The notes under the pieces are model-generated. The model saw only the letters and a program-made list of their open reading frames with translations, had not been told where the DNA came from and made no database searches. DNA of 64,000 bases, from NCBI GenBank assembly GCA_030848705.1, contig CM061236.1:140834574-140898573 (forward strand), in the 5' to 3' direction. Position numbers and translations under genes: made by a program. The stretch comes from Heracleum sosnowskyi (Eukaryota > Streptophyta > Magnoliopsida > Apiales > Apiaceae). Shown here in pieces: positions 22,401 to 32,431 of the stretch. The stretch's first letter is position 1; each line of letters starts with the position of its first letter.

Positions 22401-23854
22401 GAAAAACTAATAGAACATTGAAATTGTTCAGTAAATTTGTGTACTGACAACAAATTGAGTTTGAAATGAGGAACATATAAAACATTATATAAAGTGATAT
22501 CAGTTGTTAATGAAACAGTGCCAATATGAGAAATGGCAATAGTATGTCCATTAGGAAGAGAAACAGTTAATGGATGAGGAAGAGATTGCATAGAGGAGAA
22601 AAGATCTTTGTATGCACACATATGATCACTGGCACCGCTGTCTATAATCCAATTAACAGTTTGTAAAGAAGAAAAACAGGCAGTAGAAACAGGATTACCA
22701 GCAAAATTAGCAGAAGAAGGGCTAGGTTCAGAGTTCTGGGAAGTCTTGAAAAAATTCAGCAACTGAGCATACATTTCAGGAGTAAGACCACCAGGAGAAC
22801 CAGAAGAGCAGCCAGGACCAGTATCAATATTAGAAACCAAATTCTGAGTTGTGGAATTAGTGGAGCCAGTGGATTGAGTAGCTGGGTGAATAAAGTCTGG
22901 AACCTCAACTTGAGCAGCAAATCTTTTATTTCTTGTAAACTTGAAGTCAGGTGGAAATCCATGAAGCTTGTAACATTTGTCAATAGAGTGCCCTGGTTTC
23001 TTGCAATAGTTACATTGTAAAGTTGACTTTCTTGAATCACCAGATTTCTTAGGAAAAGAACCACCAGATGGAAAACTTGACTGAGAATGCCTTGATGCAC
23101 TAACATTTAGAGAGGCAGAATCAGAGATAAAATGACCTCCGGAATGTAATTCTCTTTGTGATTCTTCCTGAAGAAGAATGCTATAGGTTTGACTAATGGT
23201 AGGTAGAGGAGATCTCATGAGGATAGAACCTCTCATCACTGCATAAGTATCATTAAGTCCCACCAAAAACTGAATAACTCTTTGATCATGCTGAAATTTT
23301 GATAGTTTCTGAGCAGCTCCACAGGTGCAACCACAAGAACAAGAAGGTATGAGACAGAGAGAATCAATATCATCCCACAACATTTTCAGTTTGGTAAAAT
23401 AGTCAGGAATTTTGTTATTGCCCTGCGATAGCTCATTTAACTCTTTGTGAAGACCAAATAACTGAGTACCATTCGAGACTCCATATCGTTCTTCTAATTC
23501 CAACCAAATTTCAAGTGCAGAGTTGGAGTAAATCACACTTCGACCAATAGATTTAGATAAAGCACCAAGTATCCATGAAATCACCATATCATTACACCTA
23601 GACCAACTCTTAAAAGAAGCACTTGTAGAATCTGGTTTAGGCAATGAACCATCGACAAAACCTAGTTTGTTTCTAGCAGATAGGGCAATAGTCATTGAAC
23701 GTTTCCAGTTACTAAAACCAGTGCCATCAAATGGATCACATACAAGTTTCATACCAGGGCTATCAGAAGATTGCAGGTGAAAAGGATTATCTTGAGAAAT
23801 GGAAGAATTCATTATAGTATCATGAGGATTAGAAGTTTGTGAAGTTTCAACCAT
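19403..23854 (-). pseudogene. Copia gag-pol polyprotein with one in-frame stop
   Basis: Single reading frame on the minus strand from ATG 23854 to 19403, interrupted once by TAA at 21551-21553; frame is the same on both sides (767 codons before, about 715 after). In order: Copia gag (DPFDGTGFSNWKRSM), a CCHC zinc knuckle (CNYCKKPGHSIDKC), aspartic protease (WIIDSGASDHM), GAG-pre-integrase (LWHTRLGHLPLSKLQ), integrase core (HVDIWGPYP, DDFSRVTW, NGVVERKH), reverse transcriptase (SKWVFKIKHRSDGS, QLDVNNAFLHGDL, YVDDILVVG) and RNase H (CDADWAACSHTRKS, SSAESEYRSL). The C-terminal frame runs into the 3' LTR. The stop falls between integrase and reverse transcriptase, so this copy should yield Gag, protease and integrase but no RT unless the stop is read through. 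Confidence 0.93.
19422..19434 (-). other. Copia polypurine tract
   Basis: Minus-strand sequence CTTGAGGGGGGG directly precedes the 3' LTR start TGTTGG, the usual plus-strand priming site of Copia elements. Confidence 0.85.
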
Positions 23855-24172
23855 ATTGATAACAGATTCTCAAAACAAATATGAAAGAGAAGGCGTGAAA
23901 ATTGCGTCGACAAGGTGTTTGATAAAATGTCACTGAGGAACTTTGAAGATTAAAGAGAGATACAAGCAAATATGATTGATACGTACTATCAGCAAACAAG
24001 CACAGAAAGTGAGATTTCTTGCACAAGAAAAAGTAAACATGAAAGGAGAACACCTGATTCAATTAGAACGTATATTGCTGATGAAAAAGAGAAAGATTGC
24101 CATCGTTAACCACTAAGCGCTTGAAAATCGTCGGTAAAGAAGAAGAATATGATTGCTGAAGAGTATAATCTC

Positions 24173-24184
24173 GCTCTGATACCA
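24173..24184 (-). other. Copia primer-binding site (initiator tRNA-Met)
   Basis: The minus strand reads TGGTATCAGAGC immediately after the 5' LTR. This is the complement of the 3' end of plant initiator methionine tRNA. Confidence 0.93.
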
Positions 24185-24218
24185 TGTAAATTTAGTGTAT
24201 TTGTAGTAGTATGTATGG

Positions 24219-24309
<91 letters not shown>

Positions 24310-24498
24310 GAGAGTGAAACTAAAATTCATTCATTGTGGAATATTACAGATACTGGAAAAGGAAAGCACTACAAGTTTATATACAAGCCATAGTTGGCGG
24401 GAAAGTTTGTTGAATCTAACTAACTAGTATTTACAGCTGTAAAAAGAAGAATACAATATTTACAGTTATAAATAATGTGCTAAGTAATATTACCAACA
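24185..24498 (-). repeat. Copia 5' LTR with expanded GA repeat
   Basis: 314 bp, 58 bp longer than the 3' LTR because of a GA dinucleotide run at 24220-24306. Overlapping open frames on both strands here (RERERE or SLSLSL) are repeat artefacts. Confidence 0.93.
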
Positions 24499-24641
24499 AA
24501 TATAAAGTAGGTATAGTGGAGGAAAGTAGTGAATGTGATTGGATTTTATATTATAAAATGTTACTATTTTTGGTACGTAAAAAAATGAGAGGGACATACC
24601 AAAAAGGAAAATGTAAAAAAATAAGAGAGACAAAGGGAGTA

Positions 24642-25076
24642 CTATCTTATTTTCTCATAATTACAATATTACTTGTGCCTGATTTTTGTTTTTTTAAAGA
24701 AGTGATGTTTAAATTTTTTTTTTATCAAAACATGTTAATTACTGCTATATAGGTATTTTGGACGGGGTTTTATGGAGTTTTATCCAACTGATGTTGTGTC
24801 TCACTATTCTGACAACACTTGTGTTACAAGACAATGTTGTTTACGTGTGGTCTTGAATTGAAGCGGATGCAGAGCTATACTGTAGCGTTAAGTCGTCAAC
24901 TGGGCATAAAAATTGCAAGATATACTTTAACATAAAGATATTTGTAATCATGCACTTGTTTGTGCTTGTAGAAATAAAACAGAAAAGTGATATGAGGACT
25001 AGCTTGAGGTCAATTAAAAGAGGGCATTATACATTCTTTGAACCTTAAGAGATCAAAATAAGTGATTAAAATAGAC
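24642..25076. other. Spacer, no gene seen
   Basis: Runs between the split Stowaway and the FAR1-like pseudogene. No recognisable coding sequence, RNA gene or repeat. It would be the continuing intron side of the orphan ACA exon. Confidence 0.4.
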
Positions 25077-26451
25077 TTACTTGTTGGTCCGGTAATTAGT
25101 ATCAAAAGAAACCACGTCACCAAAAACTTCATAATTTTTGCGACCTCGAACATCAGCCCAAAAAAGGTGAGTTAGGTGACCATCTGAATCTGTTTGATAC
25201 TCGTAAAAAAAATTCTCTATTTGACATCTCCTGTTTGTTTTTGAATTTCTGAAGTAACATATCAGCATCATGTTTTTCTATATATAACTTGATATCTCTC
25301 ATCCAGTTTTGAAAATCCTCGACAGTTGGGCCAACATCCGAGTACAAACCAAAACAAGACTTATAGATGCCAGGAGCTCTATAAGCGCTGAGGTTTGACT
25401 TTGAAGCATCTAAAAGAAAATGTCGTTGAAGTGTAGTCATAGATCGATTTGCACGGAGGAATTCCTTTCCTGATTCAGAAGCTAATGGATGGTTATGGCC
25501 CTCTATAAAACATGACACTACATAGCCATCTTAATCCAAGTAACCCAAGGGATTACTTTTGCATTGCTTTCACAATTTTTTGTAATGGTATTTCTCCTTC
25601 TAACTTGGTCACCAACAACAGTAGATGTATGAGATGATTCGGACATAGCATCATCAGAATGTTTTGACAATTTTGACATTGAAGTCTCATGATGTCCTCC
25701 ATGCGAACAAATAATGTACTTTGTGACAATTTTTTATTCTTCACTTTCTGCGTTGACTTACGAACATTAAAGCCACCTTGCAATCCATATTGAGTGTAGA
25801 ACTGAAAACATGATTCAATATCCTTAAACTGCTGACCGGAGTAGGGTTTTAACTTGGGATCAGCAACTTTAGGATTCCAAAGATTAGTGGTCCTACTGAA
25901 AGAATCATCAAACACATCCACAAACTCTTCAAACACACTAGTTGCAGTTGAATCACAAACACCTTCGATGAAAACATTGTTTTGGATATTGAGAATGTTC
26001 CCTGAAACAAATAAATAGACATCCAATTACATTTATTTCAAAAAATTAAAAGAATAAAACTAAAAAACAAATAGAAGTAGGATCAACAAACAATTACATC
26101 GACATATTCTTCAGAATATAAAATATTGTACACATCAAAGAATCAATTTTCAAGTACAAATATGTTAGTTAGATTTTGATTCTATTTTAGAATAAATATT
26201 TATACCACAATACGTCTATTCTGATTCAACTGTAAATCAACTGCAGAATAAAAAGTCAATAACAAAAGTCAAAATTCCTGCAACTTATTACTAATCTTGT
26301 TCTATATGAAAAAATATTAACATATTTTCATATGTTAGTGAACTCGAAATCGAAAACTTTCACCACCGATGTTCTTGTAATCATTCGTAGATTAACATGC
26401 CAAAATTTCACTCCATTTCGAGAATTTTTGATTTTCATGTAATTGTCACGT

Positions 26452-26483
26452 CAGCATTGACTAACGTCCGTTAGTCAATGCTG
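26452..26483. repeat. Perfect 15-bp inverted repeat, 2-bp loop
   Basis: CAGCATTGACTAACG, loop TC, then its exact complement. Lies in the large intron of the FAR1-like pseudogene, within a GC-richer patch (about 26340-26560). Confidence 0.9.
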
Positions 26484-27310
26484 GACGGAAGGACGAGAAT
26501 CAGAAAATTTGAAAGTTTAGGTACCGTAATATTTTTTCATATAGTTCAAGGACCTAAACCAAAAATAACATATAGTTTAAGGATGAAAGAATTTATTTTC
26601 CCTGCTGTAAAACAAATATACTTAAAACTTGTAGGATCAGAAGCTTAACAAAAAGTTTACACCAACACAATATGAAAAATGAAAACTACAAGTCAATAAG
26701 CTGACACTTGATTATTACGTCAAAGCTTAACATTGTTTTAAATTAGATTTCATCTTCTAAAGTCACAAGATCAGCAAGAAAAGAATACGCATAATATAAG
26801 CAAAATGTCCTAATTTAAAGTAACAAGCACAATAACTGAATCACAACATCACAAACTAACAGGCAGCCACAAACAAAAAAACTCACAGATTACGACATTA
26901 TTTATATGTTCTTCCCGATTATTTAATAAAACTCCCAATTAAGAATCTTGTAATAATTCCTCAAATATAACAATACAAAAAAGCAGAAATTGCGCCAATA
27001 ACATTTCTGTAGCAACCAATCATTCATATTTCATACTAAGAAGCCAAAACAACATAAAACACATATTTTATGGAAAAAACTTAGACAAGTGTTTTGTCCA
27101 CTACATAAGTTTCAACCTTTCTAAATAAAACCTATTTCATAAGAGCAGTGCCAACCTTTGAGGAAAAGCAAAGAACTTGAACTAGGAAAAGCAAAGAGCT
27201 TGCACTACTATATAATTCTATACTCGAATAAAAAACTATAAGATATAATTTAGTATTACAACTTATTATTTAGTAAGCATATAGTTCAATTCTATGACAG
27301 AATCAAAAAA

Positions 27311-27770
27311 ACAAATATACTTAAAACTTGTAGCTAGAATCGGAATCCTAACAACAAATTTACACCGACACAATATGGAAATTGAAAACTACAAGTCATA
27401 TACATTCAATCTAGCTAAAAGTTCTATACTAGAATAACAAACTGTAGAATATACTTTATTACTGAATCAAATTATTTAATAATTCTACTATAGAATAAAA
27501 AACAATATACTAAAAACTTGTAGAATCGAAAGCTTAACAACAAATTTACACCGACACAATATGAAAATTGAAAACTACAAGTCAAATACATTCAAATCCA
27601 GCTAAAACTTCTATACTAGAATCACAAACTGTAGAATATACTTTATTACTGAATCAAATTATTTAATAAGCATATAGTCTGATTCTACTACAGAATAAAA
27701 AAAACAATATACTTAAAACTTGTAGAATCGAAAGCTTAACAACAAATTTACACCGACAGAATGTGAAAAA
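27311..27770. repeat. Tandem repeat, unit about 190-200 bp, 2.4 copies
   Basis: Units start at about 27311, 27501 and 27703 with CAATATACTTAAAACTTGTA, followed by CAACAAATTTACACCGACA and later ATACTTTATTACTGAATC. A diverged partial copy lies at 26595-26690. All are inside the FAR1-like pseudogene intron. Confidence 0.85.
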
Positions 27771-27947
27771 TAAACATGAAATACTATACAACAAGTCAAT
27801 TAAAAATAAAAAAATGTGAAGCTTATAACGAAGTTGAATTCAACAAAAATTAAGATAAAATAAAGAAAGATGAAAAAAAGAACCTGATGAAGACTCGATA
27901 TCAACAGTAGAATCAAAGTTTTGAGCTTGATTCGAAGAAGAAGTCAT

Positions 27948-28439
27948 ATTTTTCGTCAAAAACCGTAAAGAGTTTGAGACAAATCGCCGAAATACAGTGA
28001 AAATACAGTGAAGAAACAGTGAGAGAGAGAGACACGGTGAGGAAAGATATATAGTGAAGAGATTGACGGAGAGAAATCGGCCGAGAGAGATTGTCGGAGA
28101 GATTGATGATGCAGAGAGATTGTCGGAGAGAGATATAACAGAATGTGGTTCAATAACTACCACATAGACATACAACCGTTTACGTAATAATCATTTTATT
28201 TTTTAATATTTTAATTGTTGAAGTTATATTGACTGTTGGATGAATTTTAATCCTAAGGCTGAGATTAATGGAGAGGGTTCTCCCCGATTCTCTATATAAG
28301 ATGATTTTTCCCGGAACAATGGCCTGCACACATAAACTTTAAATTTATTTATTTTTTTTGCTAAATAAACTTTAAATTTATCTACCGAAATAAACATAAA
28401 ATTTCGTAAGCACTGAAATCACAATACAGTTCATCACTA
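27948..28439. other. Upstream of FAR1-like pseudogene
   Basis: GA/TC-rich leader (28015-28140: GAGAGAGATTGTCGGAGAG repeated) that would be 5' UTR or promoter of the minus-strand gene. The open frames of 111 and 65 codons here are artefacts of that simple sequence. Nothing else is seen. Confidence 0.5.
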
Positions 28440-29056
28440 GATTTGGCAAAATGGGTCCAGATCCGAAAAACCGAACAGAAATTCATAGAACCGAATCCGA
28501 TGTTATATCCGAATTAGTCAATCCGATAATTATCTGAAAATTGATTTGAACTGAACCGAAAATTTAACCGAAAATAATCTGATCCGATTATGATCCAGAA
28601 CCGATCATAACCGAATAATAAATTATCCAAACCGAATATGATTCGATCCGATTTAAATCCGAACTAAACAAATGGTAAATTCAGTTTTAGTCGAGTTATA
28701 ATTTTTACAGATTATAATCCACATATATTAAGCCACTTTTAATTTAATAAACTAATCTATTTATATGCAAAATTCATATTTAGAACAATTTCATTTCAAA
28801 AATAACATAGACATTTAATTAATTCCTTTGGAAAAATACATTTTTTTATATGAAAAATAATACATTTAATAGTAAGATATTTTTTAAAGTCTTACAAATT
28901 AAAAAAACGAATGAGTAATGATCCGAAAAGATCCGAACCGAATTTGATTCGAACCAAATTCATCCAATTTTAATCCGAATTAGACCCGAACCGAATCAGA
29001 TCCGATCCGAGCTATATCCAAATATATCATAACCGAAAATTAATCGGGTGAAGGTC
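28440..29056. mobile_element. Degenerate hAT-MITE-like sequence
   Basis: Arms are rich in ATCCGAACCGAA-type words at both ends with an AT-only middle, the same architecture as the MITEs at 1225 and 60451. The left edge TAGATTTGGCAAAATGGGTC resembles a hAT end. I could not find the matching right terminus or a target duplication. Confidence 0.45.
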
Positions 29057-29479
29057 AAGTATGGCCGATTTTTTAAACAATAGTTACCAAAGTAACCAAT
29101 TCCAAATATCTGGCCAATTTTAGCCGGTGAAATACGCATTTCACATCGGGGTAATTTACTATACGCATTTTGGATTGGAGTAACCCTCGATACGCAATTA
29201 AGATCAAGGTATTATAAAATATTTAACACAAAACACGCATTTGAAGTGGGAGTATAGGGGCTTAATATGCATTTACCAAATGTGTATTACTATTATTTTA
29301 ATCAATAAATTACCAACTACACACTCAAAAGAGAAAACACACAGCTCGGCTGGACAATCAAATGTTAATTGTGACCATGTGATGATGTCCCCATCACTTT
29401 CCTTTTTGTCATTTTGTTCTTTACAAGCAGCGGCTTTATAAGCAGCGACTGATAGTATTTTATAGTAATTTTATATAGA
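29057..29479. other. No gene seen
   Basis: Contains ACGCATTT/ATACGCA words repeated five to six times (29130-29275), suggesting a decayed repeat. The 66-codon frame at 29241-29441 has no recognisable domain. Confidence 0.4.
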
Positions 29480-29640
29480 TCGGCGACCTGATTTTAAATT
29501 GATTTTCTTACATAGACCGGTGGCCTGATTTTAGGGTTATAAACAATCCTAAAATCAGGTTAGGTTAGGGTCTAGGGTTAAAATCAGGTTAGGTTAGGGT
29601 CCAGGGTTTAGGGTTGTAAACAACCCTAAACCCTAAGTCC
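29480..29640. repeat. Interstitial telomere-like repeats forming inverted repeats
   Basis: Holds several plant telomere-type words (TTTAGGG, CCCTAAA) with variants (GGTTAGGTTAGGGT). 29603-29634 is a perfect inverted repeat: AGGGTTTAGGGTTGT, loop AA, then its exact complement. A second imperfect one uses CCTGATTTTAGG / CCTAAAATCAGG at about 29524-29562. Confidence 0.85.
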
Positions 29641-30404
29641 GTATACGGATTCGTCATTCTGAATATTTCTAAAACCCAAAATGGAATCATTGAACCCCAA
29701 AGATTAACTTTTGAACCCCCAAGGGAACGGCTAAACTAAAAACACACATTTATTTTTGTTCATTTTATATTAATAAAGAGCTTAATTTTGACCTATGTGA
29801 TACCCAACTGTCGTATCCCATATATATGGTAGAAGTATCCCAAAGGCTAAAGTTGATGACTTTGTTCAGAATGATTATTTTTGTCATTTTTTCAAATTAA
29901 TCCAATTCCAAAATTGATCCCATCCAAAACCGAATCGAATATTCGAATTTCTCGTGTCATTTCATCACTCTATATGACCATATCTAGTAGTATACACTGA
30001 CCATCTGTAACCGGCGACTCATAAATAAATATGGATCATACATGCCCAAGTACAGCATTGTAAGTAATTTTACAAGTCCAGATGAAAATGGTCATGCTTT
30101 TGTAAGTTATATGCAAGTATCTGCAAGCATATGTGTAGAATTTTATTTTATCTAAATGTGATGAAGAGTTTATAAAGTGATTTTCTTTATTATCAAGATT
30201 GAATCTTTAGTTAATTATATCTACGGAGTTGATGTTTTAGGACTATGGGGTTATGTTAATTATGAATATTGTTTAAAATTTTGTAAAATCTTGAAGAATA
30301 ACTGGAGATGTAGTTGATTATTCACATTGTTATAGTTATCTCTTTGGGTGGTTTATCCTGTTTTTTTTTTATCATTGTTAATTGACATTAATTTTGTTTA
30401 ATTT

Positions 30405-30760
30405 ACTTGGGTTAATTAATGAGTGTGCAAGATTGATCCACTTTTGTTTTATGATCGATCGTGGAGGGCATTGTGCTATGTACTCTTAGTTTTGCGAGTA
30501 TTGCAGTTAACCCGTGAGAGCTTGTTTAGTCTATTGACTTAATTAGGGAGATACTGTAGTAGCTGATTTGTGGTCAAATGTACTTGGGTAAATGGAGAAT
30601 GCAAGTTTAATTCACTTTTGGTTTATGATCAACATGGAGGTTTTTGTGCTATTTACTCCTAGTTTTGCGAGTATTGCAATGAACCTGTGAGAGGTAGGTT
30701 AGTCTATTAACTTTATTAGGAGAAGAAACTGCAGTAGCTAATTTGTGGTCAATGTAATGA
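30405..30760. repeat. Tandem duplication, unit about 176 bp
   Basis: Unit 1 starts at about 30405 and unit 2 at about 30581, both with ACTTGGGT. Shared blocks include AGTTTTGCGAGTATTGCA and AATTTGTGGTCAA / GATTTGTGGTCAA. Divergence is moderate and the sequence is non-coding. Confidence 0.8.
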
Positions 30761-30912
30761 GGAATGGAATGTTGAACAGGTTATGGAATTGATTTCTTGC
30801 TTGAGGTTCTAGATTTTCATTTTTCAGGATCAGCTGGGAAAGTTAGTTCTGACTTCTGAGGGCTTCTAGGATATGATTTTATCTCAGAGTTCTATCCGCA
30901 ATGGTGGGTGTT

Positions 30913-31030
30913 TGTTTTGTGTAGAAACTTGGTAACTTTTGGAAGGAGATGCGTTTTTGTGTAGAAACTTGGTAACTTTTGGAAGGAGATGCGTTCTTGT
31001 GTAGAAACTTGGTAACTTTTGCAAGGGTAA
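30913..31030. repeat. Tandem repeat, unit 40 bp, nearly three copies
   Basis: GTGTAGAAACTTGGTAACTT followed by TTGGAAGGAGATGCGTT recurs at 40-bp spacing. Copies are almost identical, so it is a recent local amplification. Confidence 0.9.
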
Positions 31031-32339
31031 TGAGTATACGTCAAAGAGCTTGCCTCTGTTTATTGTTTTTGCAATATATAGGTGTTTAACACATTATGCA
31101 CATGTACAGTGTAACGAAATTAAGGAGTGCATATAGGTTATGAATTTGGTGGTGTTGATGCCTTTATGACGTCTATGATGTTTGAAGCTTTACGGTGTCT
31201 ATGGTTCAATTTTTGAGGAAGGGTGGAAAAAACCTATTTCCGCGGAGAATAAGTGGAACACACACTTAAACCTCATACTTGTTCTCAAAATACTCAAATA
31301 AATTCGTTTTCAGCTCTTTAGTAACATAGGATTACAAATTCTTGTGTATCAACAAGTGAAATTTAAATCATAAAAAAACTACTTCCACTCAATATGCACT
31401 TCTTAGTACTAATCCACTACCATAAAGCTAACAACTTTAAAATTTTACAACCATAATGAATGTTACCCGAACTCGGCTAGAAGTGTCTGACATGGATACG
31501 TGTCCACATGTCGGACTCGGAAATATTTTGAAAAATGCACATGTTTTTGGCCAAAATTAAGTGTCCAAGTGTCCATGTCCGAGTGTGGAGTGTCCGACAC
31601 TGGTACTCGAGGCAAAATGAAGAGTCCTAGTAATCTAAAATATTCCTGATTATCTGTATTAAAGTTTAAACTCCATATAAAATTACAATTGACTTTATGC
31701 TAAATTATAAATTGAAATAGATACAAGGTAATTATAATTTCTTTCCGCTGCATCAAAAAAGGAGAATGGACATAGGTGTAAGTTTGCGCTTCATATTTTT
31801 TATGAAATATGTTGTATCTTTCTTAGGCATCTTTTCTCCCATTTTGTTAGGTGCTTCAAATCTTTCTTTTTAATTTTATTACACGGGTGTAATTAATATT
31901 TTTCTTCCCTTTTGAACTTGGATTAACCCTTATGGATTATGCTTCTTTAGATTTATTTACATGTTAAGTAGCTAGCACAATGTAGAGGAGTAACTAGGAT
32001 TTTATATATGTAGGATGTAGTTGAGGTACCGTTCACACAAAGAAAGACATTTGAAGAGAAAACTCTTGTAGAATATGCAACTCTAGAATCCAAATCTACC
32101 CAACGCCAGTTGTCTTTACACAGTTACGTATATAAGTTGAATAGTTATTTCAGCTAGCAGTAATGAGTTTTGTCGGAACTAGAATGAGCAAGCTATAATT
32201 AATTGTCGCAAACTATATTTAAGATACCTTTTTCTGCTTTTCCTTTACTTCCCACTTCAGCCAACGATCGGCATCCTACTTTCTTTGTCATTACATGCAC
32301 ATGCATACATATAGATATACATCTGTACAGATTTGTTGA

Positions 32340-32352
32340 GTGTATATATACC
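32340..32352 (+). promoter_or_regulatory. Putative TATA box for O-fucosyltransferase gene
   Basis: GTGTATATATACC about 85 bases before the ATG, with a plausible short leader in between (GA/A-rich before the start codon). Confidence 0.45.
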
Positions 32353-32431
32353 AGTGGGGGAGATTAATTATTTATTGTAAATTGTGATAAAGAGTGAGAG
32401 AAAAAAAGAAAGAAAAAAAGGAGAAATAAAA

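Larger units (their letters stand above)
19166..24498 (-). mobile_element. Ty1/Copia LTR retrotransposon, nearly complete, minus strand
   Basis: 5.33 kb, with LTRs at both ends, a primer-binding site, gag-pol and a polypurine tract in the correct order on the minus strand. LTRs run TG...CA (minus sense TGTTGGTAATATTAC to AAATTTACA). Flanking pentamers are GATAT and AATAT, a target duplication with one mismatch. Outside the GA microsatellite the two LTRs differ at about three positions over roughly 215 aligned bases, so insertion is fairly recent. The polyprotein frame has one internal stop. It sits inside a Stowaway MITE downstream of the orphan ACA exon. Confidence 0.95.
19070..24639. mobile_element. 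Stowaway-type MITE split by a Copia insertion
   Basis: The left part 19070-19165 begins ACTCCCTCCGTCTCGCACGG. The right part 24499-24639 ends GAGACAAAGGGAG followed by TA (24640-24641), which in reverse complement reads CTCCCTTTGTCTC. The two ends match as Stowaway terminal repeats, and each side continues with AAAAAGTGTAAA / GGAAAATGTAAAAA type sequence. Joining the two parts gives a MITE of roughly 240 bp, into which the LTR element at 19166-24498 was inserted later. The left TA is not preserved (AA). Confidence 0.7.
25077..27947 (-). pseudogene. FAR1/FHY3-like pseudogene, 3'-truncated
   Basis: Minus strand. Exon 1 27947-27884 (ATG, MTSSSNQAQNFDS) ends at TCAG|GT. Exon 2 from 26001 is in phase and gives a FAR1 DNA-binding N-terminus (PYSGQQFKDIESCFQFYTQY, then GFNVRKSTQKVKNKK). 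After that the frame shifts: KYIICSHGG and RRRNTITKNCESNAKVI lie in another frame. A TAA (GYLD-stop-DGY) precedes VVSCFIEGHNHPLASESGKE. A further shift leads to FFYEYQTDSDGHLTHLFWAD and FGDVVSFDTNYRTNK, the beginning of the MULE-type region, where recognisable sequence ends at 25077. FAR1 proteins are transposase-derived transcription factors. This copy lacks most of the transposase-like and SWIM regions and has at least three disabling changes. Confidence 0.85.
29641..32340. other. Intergenic upstream of the O-fucosyltransferase gene
   Basis: No coding sequence recognised. Contains two local duplications (listed separately) and a patch at about 31485-31610 rich in GTGTCC/TCCGACA words in both orientations, likely an old repeat. 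Confidence 0.5.

Noticed and set aside
24106..24427. Overlapping frames rich in RERERE or SLSLSL on both strands
   Set aside because: Artefact of the GA/TC microsatellite in the Copia LTR.
27840..28175. 111- and 65-codon frames upstream of the FAR1-like pseudogene
   Set aside because: Composed mainly of Ser/Leu from TC-rich leader; the real exon 1 uses another part (27947-27884).
31485..31610. Patch with GTGTCC and TCCGACA words in both orientations, possible MITE
   Set aside because: No definable termini or target duplication; left as part of the intergenic note.
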